Shown here: piece by piece, positions 51,132 to 58,324 of the stretch
How positions within the stretch are numbered: position 1 is the stretch's first letter
Layout: each line of letters starts with the position of its first letter
DNA from: Sphingobium aromaticiconvertens
Lineage (GTDB): Bacteria; Pseudomonadota; Alphaproteobacteria; Sphingomonadales; Sphingomonadaceae
Assembly: GCF_037154075.1 (NCBI RefSeq)
Contig: NZ_JBANRJ010000001.1
Location: 4,769,501 to 4,833,500 of the forward strand
Direction of reading: 5' to 3'
DNA: 64,000 nucleotides
Notes under the pieces: generated by a model
Database searches by the model: none
Told to the model about the DNA's origin: nothing
Seen by the model: only the letters and a program-made list of their open reading frames with translations
Translations under genes and position numbers: made by a program

Positions 51132-51374
51132 ATGGAATATGTTGACCGGGTTATCGAGAGCGTCACCATGACGCTGGACGGCGGCATCTACATCCGGGTT
51201 ACGTTCCGAAATTGTGAGCTTTTCTATGCGGGTGGTTCCATGAAAATTGATGACGTTCATTTCGAAAACTGCACCATGAAACTCATTGAAGGTGCCGAAT
51301 CCACACACAAGCTCCTCACTACGCTCTGTCGAGGTGGCGGACTGGACGCCATTCCTTTTTATCATGGGCAATGA
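51132..51374 (+). CDS. 80-aa accessory (moron-like) gene on the opposite strand
   Basis: This gene runs against the late operon between the holin and an adhesin-like gene. The product (YVDRVIESVTMTLDGGIYIR; VTFRNCELFYAGGSMKIDDV; HFENCTMKLIEGAESTHKLL) has repeated F-x-NC turns typical of pentapeptide or beta-solenoid-like small proteins. AGGGAATCGAT precedes ATG 51132. Composition is AT-richer than neighbours. Such reverse-strand genes are often expressed from the lysogen; function unknown. Confidence 0.65.
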   Translation: MEYVDRVIESVTMTLDGGIYIRVTFRNCELFYAGGSMKIDDVHFENCTMKLIEGAESTHKLLTTLCRGGGLDAIPFYHGQ

Positions 51375-51426
51375 CCCTGTTTTCTGAGGCGCTTTTCGCA
51401 TAACAAATCCTGTTCCCCTCTCGGCT

Positions 51427-52683
51427 TTACGCCGGGACAATGACCCGCTTTAGAGACACGCTATCAACCGTGGAGTTCGGATAAGCGTTGGAACCCCCAA
51501 GGAAGACAGTCTCCTGCGTGGCCACGAACTGGCGCACAACCTCGCTGCCGTCGGGGTTGGGAGATGGGCTGAGATATCGTTGGCTAGCATTGAAATACCC
51601 GCCGTCAGTGCGGCCCGCGCCTACCCCAAACGTGCCGCTGGACTTCAACTCGTAGGTTTCGCCAATCTCAAGAATATCCAACCGCCGCTTGAATCGTGCG
51701 GGGGATACGTGGTCGCCAGTATCCCAGAGCGTGACGGAGCGCATGAACCCGCCGCCCGCGCCATCGCTTTCCCACTCCATCGAGCAGCCCGGCGCAGAGT
51801 CTATGTCCGTCCATCGCCCGTTGTTGATGGGGAACATGCCGTCGCTGATAAGTTCCGGCCCGCGCGTCACGCCGGGAAGGTCGGGGACTTTGAAGGACGT
51901 GACCTCGTGGACCTTGACCAGCATCTTTGCCGTGTTGTCGCGGGCGGCGCGATATATGCGGAATTGCGGATAGGGCCGCCGCTCGACGCCAAAACCGATA
52001 TGCTGGTCGTTCAGGTCAACGATGAGATCGCCGTCTTTCCAGACGTGGAGATAGCCGCTCGTGTCATTGGCATACAGCTCGATCAGGAAGTCATATTTGA
52101 CCCCCTCGACGATATTGTGGGTGGGATTGATGAGGCTGGAGGCCTGAAAGACAATCTCGTTGATCACGTCAGTGGCTAGGCCGTTCGCATCATAGACTTG
52201 CAAGGACTTATAGATGCGGAAGATCGGCATCGCGCTGCCAGTGCTCCACTCATAGCTTAGACGGAAGGGACCAGCGGTTTCATATTCCTCGACTCCCTTG
52301 ATCTTCATCGCGTGAATTTCGCAGAAGTTGATCCAGGTGTTCGGAGCTACGGCCGTGCAGCCGGGACCAAACACAACGGAAAAATCCAGCTTGAGAACCC
52401 GGTCGCCTGTCGGGAACGGGTCGATCCATCCGTCCAGGCCGATACGATTGACCAAAAGGCTGTCGCCCGCAGGCCGATCGCCAGGCCTCACTTCCATGGC
52501 GACCCATCCCGGCTCCCCGAGATAATGCCCGAACTGGACGTTATAGGGCCGCTCGGGGCCGTGATACTCGGTTGGAATGGCATTGACCCGGTTGGCGGTG
52601 AGGACAAGAAAGTCCTGCCCGCCGAGGGTGTAGGAGTGCCGCAATTTGATGCGGGGCTGTCCCTGCATTCGCATGGCTGGCAT
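51427..52683 (-). CDS. Tail-associated lectin/polysaccharide-lyase-like protein
   Basis: This 418-aa protein has a jelly-roll-like first part. The segment YDFLIELYANDTSGYLHVWK followed by DGDLIVDLNDQHIGFG resembles heparin-lyase/PL20 concanavalin-type folds, in which W-x-G/D-x-x marks a strand turn. Residues about 285-415 look like a carbohydrate-binding module (GPELISDGMFPINNGRWTD; GETYELKSSGTFGVGAG). It likely forms part of the tail tip and binds surface polysaccharide. Catalytic residues cannot be assigned by eye. Confidence 0.55.
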   Translation of the reverse strand: MPAMRMQGQPRIKLRHSYTLGGQDFLVLTANRVNAIPTEYHGPERPYNVQFGHYLGEPGWVAMEVRPGDRPAGDSLLVNRIGLDGWIDPFPTGDRVLKLDFSVVFGPGCTAVAPNTWINFCEIHAMKIKGVEEYETAGPFRLSYEWSTGSAMPIFRIYKSLQVYDANGLATDVINEIVFQASSLINPTHNIVEGVKYDFLIELYANDTSGYLHVWKDGDLIVDLNDQHIGFGVERRPYPQFRIYRAARDNTAKMLVKVHEVTSFKVPDLPGVTRGPELISDGMFPINNGRWTDIDSAPGCSMEWESDGAGGGFMRSVTLWDTGDHVSPARFKRRLDILEIGETYELKSSGTFGVGAGRTDGGYFNASQRYLSPSPNPDGSEVVRQFVATQETVFLGGSNAYPNSTVDSVSLKRVIVPA

Positions 52684-52686
52684 GGG

Positions 52687-53127
52687 TTAAGCCTTGATCG
52701 TGAAGGCGAGGCCGGAAATCCCGGCATCGATCGTGGCAGGGGCCACCAGCTTCAGCAGTGACCCGGCCGGTATGATGGTATCGCTGCCGCTCGTCGTAGC
52801 GAAGGTGAACACGCCCGCCGTCGAAATCGTGATGGTGCCGATTGCCGTCCCGGTGCCGGGCGACAACGTGCCGCCGGATCGCAATGTCAGAACGTAGGTT
52901 GCTACTGGCGGCGTTTGAACAAATCCGACCGATCCGACCATATTCGCTTTGAGCGTGAATGCCGTTGCGATGACGCAAAAGTCCACGACCTCGTTTGCAT
53001 CGGGGCTGCTCTGGAAGCGGAAAGCGATGTCATAGGTCGCGCCCAACAATCCGCTGGCAATAACGGTGTCCAGTTTCGTCACCATACCAGCGATGAGGTC
53101 GGCCAATTCATCGGGTGAATAGGGCAT
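52687..53127 (-). CDS. Phage structural protein of unknown role
   Basis: This 146-aa protein has a helical N-terminus (PYSPDELADLIAGMVTKLDT) and a beta-rich remainder full of Thr, Gly and Val (TLRSGGTLSPGTGTAIGTIT), as in tail-tip or fibre-connector proteins. ATG 53127 is supported by AGGAG 8 bases upstream. It lies 3 bp before the lectin-like gene. No family was recognised. Confidence 0.6.
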   Translation of the reverse strand: MPYSPDELADLIAGMVTKLDTVIASGLLGATYDIAFRFQSSPDANEVVDFCVIATAFTLKANMVGSVGFVQTPPVATYVLTLRSGGTLSPGTGTAIGTITISTAGVFTFATTSGSDTIIPAGSLLKLVAPATIDAGISGLAFTIKA

Positions 53128-53129
53128 AC

Positions 53130-53702
53130 TTAAGGCTCCTGCGGCCAAATGGCTGTTTCAAGGGTGGCGTCTGGCTGATCGCCCGGCAGGTCGCGCAAGG
53201 CCTGCCTATAGAGGCGCCATTGCCCCTGCTGTTCGCTGGTCAGGCTGTTGTCAGGAACTTGCGTCCAATCGCAGGCAGTAAGGCGGCGGTCACGCTCGAC
53301 GCGCACAAGGTCGAGCAAAGCGCTGGCGACTGCAAATGTCAGAACAACGGCATTGCTGGTGTGCGGGCCTACCAGCTCAATCCTGACCGCCTCCGCAGCT
53401 GGCGATGCGTAGTTAAAGACGCCACCCGTGACACGCTGCCGCTCCCCGTTGACACTGATCCATGCTGGATCGGGCAGGCCGTCGAAGGTGGCGCTTTGCC
53501 CCTGGTCCAACGCAATGATGTTGCGATCACTGGCGATCTCGATGGGCTGGCGCTCAATGACTTGCCCGTTGTCGAGGAAGAGGGTGTTGACGTTGGTGTC
53601 GTCACTGACCGTAGCCATAGCGCTCCAGGCCGGACTCTCTACCTCCATGCCTCCAGCCATTGCGAACAGCAAAAACCCATCTTCATCAAACCAAACCCTC
53701 AT
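53130..53702 (-). CDS. Tail-tip protein with C-terminal tail-assembly-chaperone-like domain
   Basis: This 190-aa protein overlaps the J-like gene stop by 4 bases (ATGA). The C-terminal part (RVERDRRLTACDWTQVPDNS; QGQWRLYRQALRDLPGDQPD) is the pattern of phage tail-assembly chaperone domains attached to fibre genes (PF16778-like). The N-terminal 110 residues are beta-rich. It may assist fibre assembly at the tail tip. Confidence 0.65.
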   Translation of the reverse strand: MRVWFDEDGFLLFAMAGGMEVESPAWSAMATVSDDTNVNTLFLDNGQVIERQPIEIASDRNIIALDQGQSATFDGLPDPAWISVNGERQRVTGGVFNYASPAAEAVRIELVGPHTSNAVVLTFAVASALLDLVRVERDRRLTACDWTQVPDNSLTSEQQGQWRLYRQALRDLPGDQPDATLETAIWPQEP

Positions 53703-56257
53703 CGCGACCCCCTGAACAAATCAATTGCAATCTCACGCGCGGCAGATGATCCGGTTGTCCCCCATCTTCCGGCCAGCAGGGACGCCGTTGCCGTGATCTT
53801 GATGCGAACATTCCCGATCGAGGCTATGCGCAGCGGGAAAGAGACAGGCATGGAAATGCGGGCGTTGCCGCTATCGACGTCGATGCCATGAATTTTGTCT
53901 CGGATGAGCACGTACCCGCTCCCGTCGCCGCTATCGACATAGGCACGGACCCGCATCGAGGTGTCATAATTTGCGGTGCCGTCCTGCAGGAAGGACACGA
54001 TGGCTATGCCGCGCCCATAGAACTCATCCCCGATTGCGAAAAATGGCGTCTCGATGAGGGTCGTTTCCGTGGTGGTTACGGTCTTGTCTGATGCGGTAAA
54101 AGTTGCGTTGTCAGTGACCTCCCCCGCGCCGATCGCTGCGCGGGTTACGACCCCGAACTCCAGCTTCTCGATGTAGACATCGTTGAGGATCAGGCGATTA
54201 TCGAGGCCGTAGCGCAGGATGAACCGCGCATTGCCGCCGTCTGGGTCAACAATTTCCAATATGTCGGCGGCCATCTGGAGCGTGCCCAAACCCTCGCCCG
54301 TCAAAAGGTTTCGGACGCCCGTAACCTTGCCCGTGCTGTTCTGTGCGGTCAGCGCCCAAATGGCGTTGCCCTCGGTGTCCACCGATCGCGTAAAGTCGAC
54401 GAAGGTTTTGACGTAATCCACGGTCACGCCTAGCTGCTCGCTAAGAGTCCGCAATGTTCCGCCGCCGGGCAATTTGATAATTTTGTCGGCCTCGGCGCGC
54501 CATGTCGCGTCACGCAAAGCATCCTCGGCGACGGTTAACGCGGTCGTTATCATCCCATCGACAACCGCCTGGGCTTCGGCGTTTCCTACAGGAGAGGTGC
54601 CGGGCGCTCCATAGTTCGCGCCGGGTCCGGCGGGCCTCAGATCATCGATTGGCGTCCCGTCTTGATAGACAAGATCGGTTTCGATCACTGACGCTGCAAT
54701 GACGTCTTTATCCTCCTTCGCGACCAACGCTGGCGTTGGCGGCGCGGTGCCGGTGCGCCCCAATGCAAAATCATGCTTTCCCGGCGTCTCCGTCTCCAGC
54801 GTGAGCGTCACCTTCATCGTAGATGGATCGACGCTGCGTTTGAGGATCACGGCGTCCAGCCCGCCCAACGCATGATCGGCGCCCAGTTCCAGCGTAATCA
54901 TGTCGCCGGGGCCGAACCGCCGCAAATGCGGTTTGCAGACGAGCGTTATAGGCCCGATCTCGCGCCCGTTTACCAGTCGATAGGCGGCAAGCTGGGCGGC
55001 CTGATCCTTGCTCTGGACAAGGTCCCATTGGAGTTCCTCGAACTTCTCTTCGCCGTCTTCCTCGATATAGGCAGGGATAGAAACGAGATCGGACGGGACA
55101 TATTCCCACTTGTTCGCTTCGGAGCGATATTTTGGGCGGATGCCGTTACGGCGCTCGCGCCACGTCTTTCCGGCGGGAATTTCTGCATCGTCTTCCGTGA
55201 GGTCGCCAGCGGTCAGTTCATAGATCGACACGCGGGGCGCATTAAAGCGCAGGCCCAGCTTTCCGCCGATGAACAGGGGCTCTGCACTGCCGGCTTCAAG
55301 GATGCGCTTCAGATTTGCCCACCGGTCGCCCGGTTCGTAGATGACACCGCCGATCGTCCAGCCATTCGCGGCACAGATGTTGGACAACTGCACGAAATGA
55401 TCAAGGACGATACCGTCGACGGGCAAGCCGACACCGAAAACCTTCTTCCCATTGCGATAGCGGCCCAGGGCATAGGCCAGTGCGTGCTGCCCTGGATCTT
55501 CCGAGTAGCCCCACGTCGCCTCATCGTTGATCCGTTGGGCACCCAATCCGCCCGGATAGGTGCTGTCCTGGCGGGCATCATAGGTCATGACGCCTTGCCA
55601 AACGGCGCCTGTCGCAGGCCATCCGGATGCGAAGCGTTTGCCGTCCTTGTCGAACAGACCATTGAGCAAGATTGTGGCCTTGCTGGACAGCCTGTGCGCG
55701 GATGACCATGCGGGCATGCCAGCCCAATGCGGCGTCAGCGCCGTTTCCGATGAGAGGCCGCGCCGGACATCCCGAAACAGGAAATTCGAATAATAGCCGG
55801 TAGCCGCGCCACCTGTGAAAGGGATGGGCGCATAATCGCCATACACATTTTCCAACGCCTGGCAGGGGCCAGCAACCGAATATTCCAACACCTGCGCGCG
55901 ATAGGGGTTCGGCACTTTCTTGAGCGTGGCGCCGTAACCAGCATCGTGGCGGAGGACGCCACCGGAATAGGTGCGGCCGATGATATACGGAGCGGGCGGA
56001 TCGGCGGAGATGATGACTTGATTGACTGTGCCGCGGGCGGGTGGTTTTTTCGCAGTCGCCTGCGCGCCATAACTGGCTGCAAGGCTAATTGCGCTGGCGG
56101 CCGATGCGATGGTCGCAACCGTAGCGGTGGATACCCCGGCGATGGTGGCCGTTCCAGCCATCGCTGGCGCCAGTACGCCCGCAGCAGCGCCAGCCGTGAC
56201 CGCAACCAGGGCCACCGCGCCCGCTATGACCGCGACGGTTCTCAGTGTTTTGGACAA
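53699..56257 (-). CDS. J-like central tail-tip (host specificity) protein
   Basis: This 852-aa protein corresponds to lambda gpJ, the baseplate hub/central fibre. After a hydrophobic, Ala-rich N-terminus (residues 5-75), it shows PPAPYIIGRTYSGGVLRH, a hub region (FVQLSNICAANGWTIGGVIY; DRWANLKRILEAGSAEPLF), Trp/Tyr-rich beta segments and a long C-terminal stalk. I start at TTG 56257, because AAGGA lies 7 bases upstream; an earlier TTG at 56299 would overlap the preceding gene. The C-terminal strands probably contact the host receptor. Confidence 0.82.
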   Translation of the reverse strand: MSKTLRTVAVIAGAVALVAVTAGAAAGVLAPAMAGTATIAGVSTATVATIASAASAISLAASYGAQATAKKPPARGTVNQVIISADPPAPYIIGRTYSGGVLRHDAGYGATLKKVPNPYRAQVLEYSVAGPCQALENVYGDYAPIPFTGGAATGYYSNFLFRDVRRGLSSETALTPHWAGMPAWSSAHRLSSKATILLNGLFDKDGKRFASGWPATGAVWQGVMTYDARQDSTYPGGLGAQRINDEATWGYSEDPGQHALAYALGRYRNGKKVFGVGLPVDGIVLDHFVQLSNICAANGWTIGGVIYEPGDRWANLKRILEAGSAEPLFIGGKLGLRFNAPRVSIYELTAGDLTEDDAEIPAGKTWRERRNGIRPKYRSEANKWEYVPSDLVSIPAYIEEDGEEKFEELQWDLVQSKDQAAQLAAYRLVNGREIGPITLVCKPHLRRFGPGDMITLELGADHALGGLDAVILKRSVDPSTMKVTLTLETETPGKHDFALGRTGTAPPTPALVAKEDKDVIAASVIETDLVYQDGTPIDDLRPAGPGANYGAPGTSPVGNAEAQAVVDGMITTALTVAEDALRDATWRAEADKIIKLPGGGTLRTLSEQLGVTVDYVKTFVDFTRSVDTEGNAIWALTAQNSTGKVTGVRNLLTGEGLGTLQMAADILEIVDPDGGNARFILRYGLDNRLILNDVYIEKLEFGVVTRAAIGAGEVTDNATFTASDKTVTTTETTLIETPFFAIGDEFYGRGIAIVSFLQDGTANYDTSMRVRAYVDSGDGSGYVLIRDKIHGIDVDSGNARISMPVSFPLRIASIGNVRIKITATASLLAGRWGTTGSSAAREIAIDLFRGSR

Positions 56258-56267
56258 TGCTGTATCC

Positions 56268-56681
56268 TTAAAGGCGCCAGGCGCCGACCGGCATTTCAAG
56301 CGCCATCAATGGCTTGATCCCCGACCCGTCATCGGCATGATAGCCAAGCAGCTTGCCACCGGCGGACACGACGATGGAATCAAATCCTTCGTCGCCCTGG
56401 AGGACAGCGAGGTCGCCCACCAGCATTGCCGCAGGCGCGATACGCGGAAGCATGCTGTCGAACAGCGCGGCCAGGTCGGCAAAGCCCAGGCGGTCCAAAG
56501 CGCGGCGGGCGCCCAGGGCGGATCGGAAGTCAGGCACTGGCGGCGGGGTGTGGCCCATGTTGCGCAGATGATAGCGCGCGAGGTGAATGCAGGTCGATCG
56601 CCCACGCCAATCGAACGCGCGGCGGCGGTACTTCGCCAGCGTCTTGCGCGTGGCGTCAGCCCGACGGATCAGATCAGACAT
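56268..56681 (-). CDS. DUF6950-like tail protein
   Basis: This 137-aa protein has a segment FDWRGRSTCIHLARYHLRNM with a Cys followed by His, and a later GDLAVLQGDEGFDSIVVSAG, the arrangement of DUF6950 proteins that sit next to J genes in the position of the NlpC/P60 tail peptidase. A distant cysteine-peptidase relation is possible. It overlaps the preceding gene by 8 bases. Confidence 0.6.
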   Translation of the reverse strand: MSDLIRRADATRKTLAKYRRRAFDWRGRSTCIHLARYHLRNMGHTPPPVPDFRSALGARRALDRLGFADLAALFDSMLPRIAPAAMLVGDLAVLQGDEGFDSIVVSAGGKLLGYHADDGSGIKPLMALEMPVGAWRL

Positions 56682-57270
56682 AGTTGTTGTCGCTCCACAT
56701 CCGGGTTGGCGTGTACGTGCTGGCCTGTCCAGGCTGTGCTTCCGTGCCCCATGCAACCGCAGTGCCAAGGCCGGTGGCATTGTCCTCACCCAGCTCGCCG
56801 GGAAAGATGGATTTATGGAACGTCGCCGACAGGCCGTTACCCTCGTTGATGGTGAACAGCCGCTCGGCCGTCGATACGAAGTCGATATCCAGTTCGCGCT
56901 TTCGAATGCCAACGCGCAAAACAGTGCGATCAATCATGCCGTCGAACTGGAGATCGGGATCGCCGATGATCAAGCCGTTGGAGTCACTTATCTCCGCAAT
57001 CCATAAGCGAGTGCGCGACCCCTGCATGCCAGGCGCGGACAGATCGGCTGCCGCGGCTGTGCTGATCGGCAGAAAGGTCAGGCGGAATGAAGGGACGACA
57101 TCGCCGACACCCTCGTCAAAGGCCTCCATCGACCCGATCATGCCGAACTGGTCGTGTGAAGCGCGGAACACTTCGGTATTCCATGGCACCCATCCGCCAT
57201 CGCAAAGCCGAATGACCCGGCCGTCCCGCAATTCCATCTTCATAAGGCCTGTCAGCCGGACGCGCTCCAT
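56674..57270 (-). CDS. Minor tail protein (tail-tip hub type)
   Basis: This 198-aa protein has MERVRLTGLMKMELRDGRVI, WNTEVFRASHDQFGMIGSME, GDVVPSFRLTFLPIS and an internal domain-insertion pattern (DGMIDRTVLRVGIRKRELDI). This is typical of lambda gpL-like or DUF2163-like tail-tip proteins found between the tape measure and J genes in sphingomonad prophages. ATG 57270 begins 2 bases after the upstream stop. The family call is tentative. Confidence 0.6.
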   Translation of the reverse strand: MERVRLTGLMKMELRDGRVIRLCDGGWVPWNTEVFRASHDQFGMIGSMEAFDEGVGDVVPSFRLTFLPISTAAAADLSAPGMQGSRTRLWIAEISDSNGLIIGDPDLQFDGMIDRTVLRVGIRKRELDIDFVSTAERLFTINEGNGLSATFHKSIFPGELGEDNATGLGTAVAWGTEAQPGQASTYTPTRMWSDNNYV

Positions 57271-57272
57271 GA

Positions 57273-57731
57273 TTAACCGCCGGTCACGCCGCTGAGGGCA
57301 AAGCCGCACCCGACGATGAAAGCGATCAACGAAACGATTCCGCTGGCGATGCCCGCGATCTGGGCTCGGGTGCCGATGCGCGCCGGGCTCACCGCGTCAT
57401 AACTTTCGGGTAGGCCGTCCATCCGAAGCTCAGCATTCCATGCGCTCCATTGCGCAGAGACATAAAAATAGTCCTGCGACAGATGTGCACCCAAGAATGC
57501 CAACAGGTTGAACACCAGCCCGGTTGCGAAGGCCGCGAAGGCAACCCACAGGGCCGACATATCGAAACGAACCGCCGTGGAAGAGCCGACAAAGGTGAAC
57601 AGCGCAACCAGTGCGCCGCCGTTTATCAGCGTGAGCGCTTGCAGGCTCGCCATTGCGAAGCCGATCGAATGGCGCAGACGCTCCATCGCTTCCGCGCTCT
57701 GAAACTCAAATTCGCGGCTATCTCTGCTCAT
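57273..57731 (-). CDS. Multi-pass membrane protein within the tail operon
   Basis: This 152-aa protein has four hydrophobic segments: FAMASLQALTLINGGALVAL, LWVAFAAFATGLVFNLLAFL, a shorter one, and IAGIASGIVSLIAFIVGCGF. Membrane proteins are unusual among virion structural genes. It overlaps the next gene by ATGA, so it is translated with them. Candidate roles are superinfection exclusion or DNA-entry channel assembly; no family was recognised. Confidence 0.7.
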   Translation of the reverse strand: MSRDSREFEFQSAEAMERLRHSIGFAMASLQALTLINGGALVALFTFVGSSTAVRFDMSALWVAFAAFATGLVFNLLAFLGAHLSQDYFYVSAQWSAWNAELRMDGLPESYDAVSPARIGTRAQIAGIASGIVSLIAFIVGCGFALSGVTGG

Positions 57732-58324
57732 GCCATTTCCTCGATTGTAAAAGCGATGCCGACGATGCGCCCACCTCGGACGATCTGCCAGCTTTGCTCA
57801 TTCCCGCTGATCTCGCCTTCGATCATCGGCACCGCGAGATACGCGGCGGCGCCGTTCAAATATGGCGTGCGGAGCATCGGGTTGATCGGCAACAGCATCC
57901 TGCCATCGCCATCTGCGGTCGCCTGCGCGCGAACATTATGGAGATAATGCTGACCTGTGGCGTCGGTGATCGATATCCAGAAACCCTTGCGCGCCACGTA
58001 GCCCGGCGTCAGGCCGCGCAGTGCGATCGACTTTCCCGACTGGAACGCGCCATCAACCACCGGTGAACCGGGAGCGCCCTGATCCACACCCTGGAGCGGA
58101 TAGATCATCCGCAATCCTTCGTCCTTCGCAGAGACGAGATCTGCAATCAGGGCCATCGCATCGTCCGCTGCCGACAGAGGCATGGTCACGGCAGCCCGGA
58201 AGTGGCTACCCAGCCGATTGAGACGAAGACCTTTTGCGTTCGTGGCGCTGCGCATGGTGCCGCCATTATCGATAAAGGCAGGCGTGACGGTCGCGGGTCT
58301 CCGCGTCGAGGGCAGGACGATCAT
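57728..58324 (-). CDS. Tail-tip/distal tail protein
   Basis: This 198-aa beta-rich protein lies directly after the tape measure gene (ATGA overlap), the position of lambda gpM or distal tail proteins. Segments such as TMRSATNAKGLRLNRLGSHF, YLAVPMIEGEISGNEQSWQI and GGRIVGIAFTIEEM alternate strands. Role inferred from position. Confidence 0.6.
   Translation of the reverse strand: MIVLPSTRRPATVTPAFIDNGGTMRSATNAKGLRLNRLGSHFRAAVTMPLSAADDAMALIADLVSAKDEGLRMIYPLQGVDQGAPGSPVVDGAFQSGKSIALRGLTPGYVARKGFWISITDATGQHYLHNVRAQATADGDGRMLLPINPMLRTPYLNGAAAYLAVPMIEGEISGNEQSWQIVRGGRIVGIAFTIEEMA

Noticed and set aside
51069..51440. 123-aa minus-strand frame opposite the 80-aa gene
   Set aside because: It matches late-operon orientation, but the plus-strand product has regular F-x-NC repeats and a ribosome-binding site, and the minus-strand product looks random.
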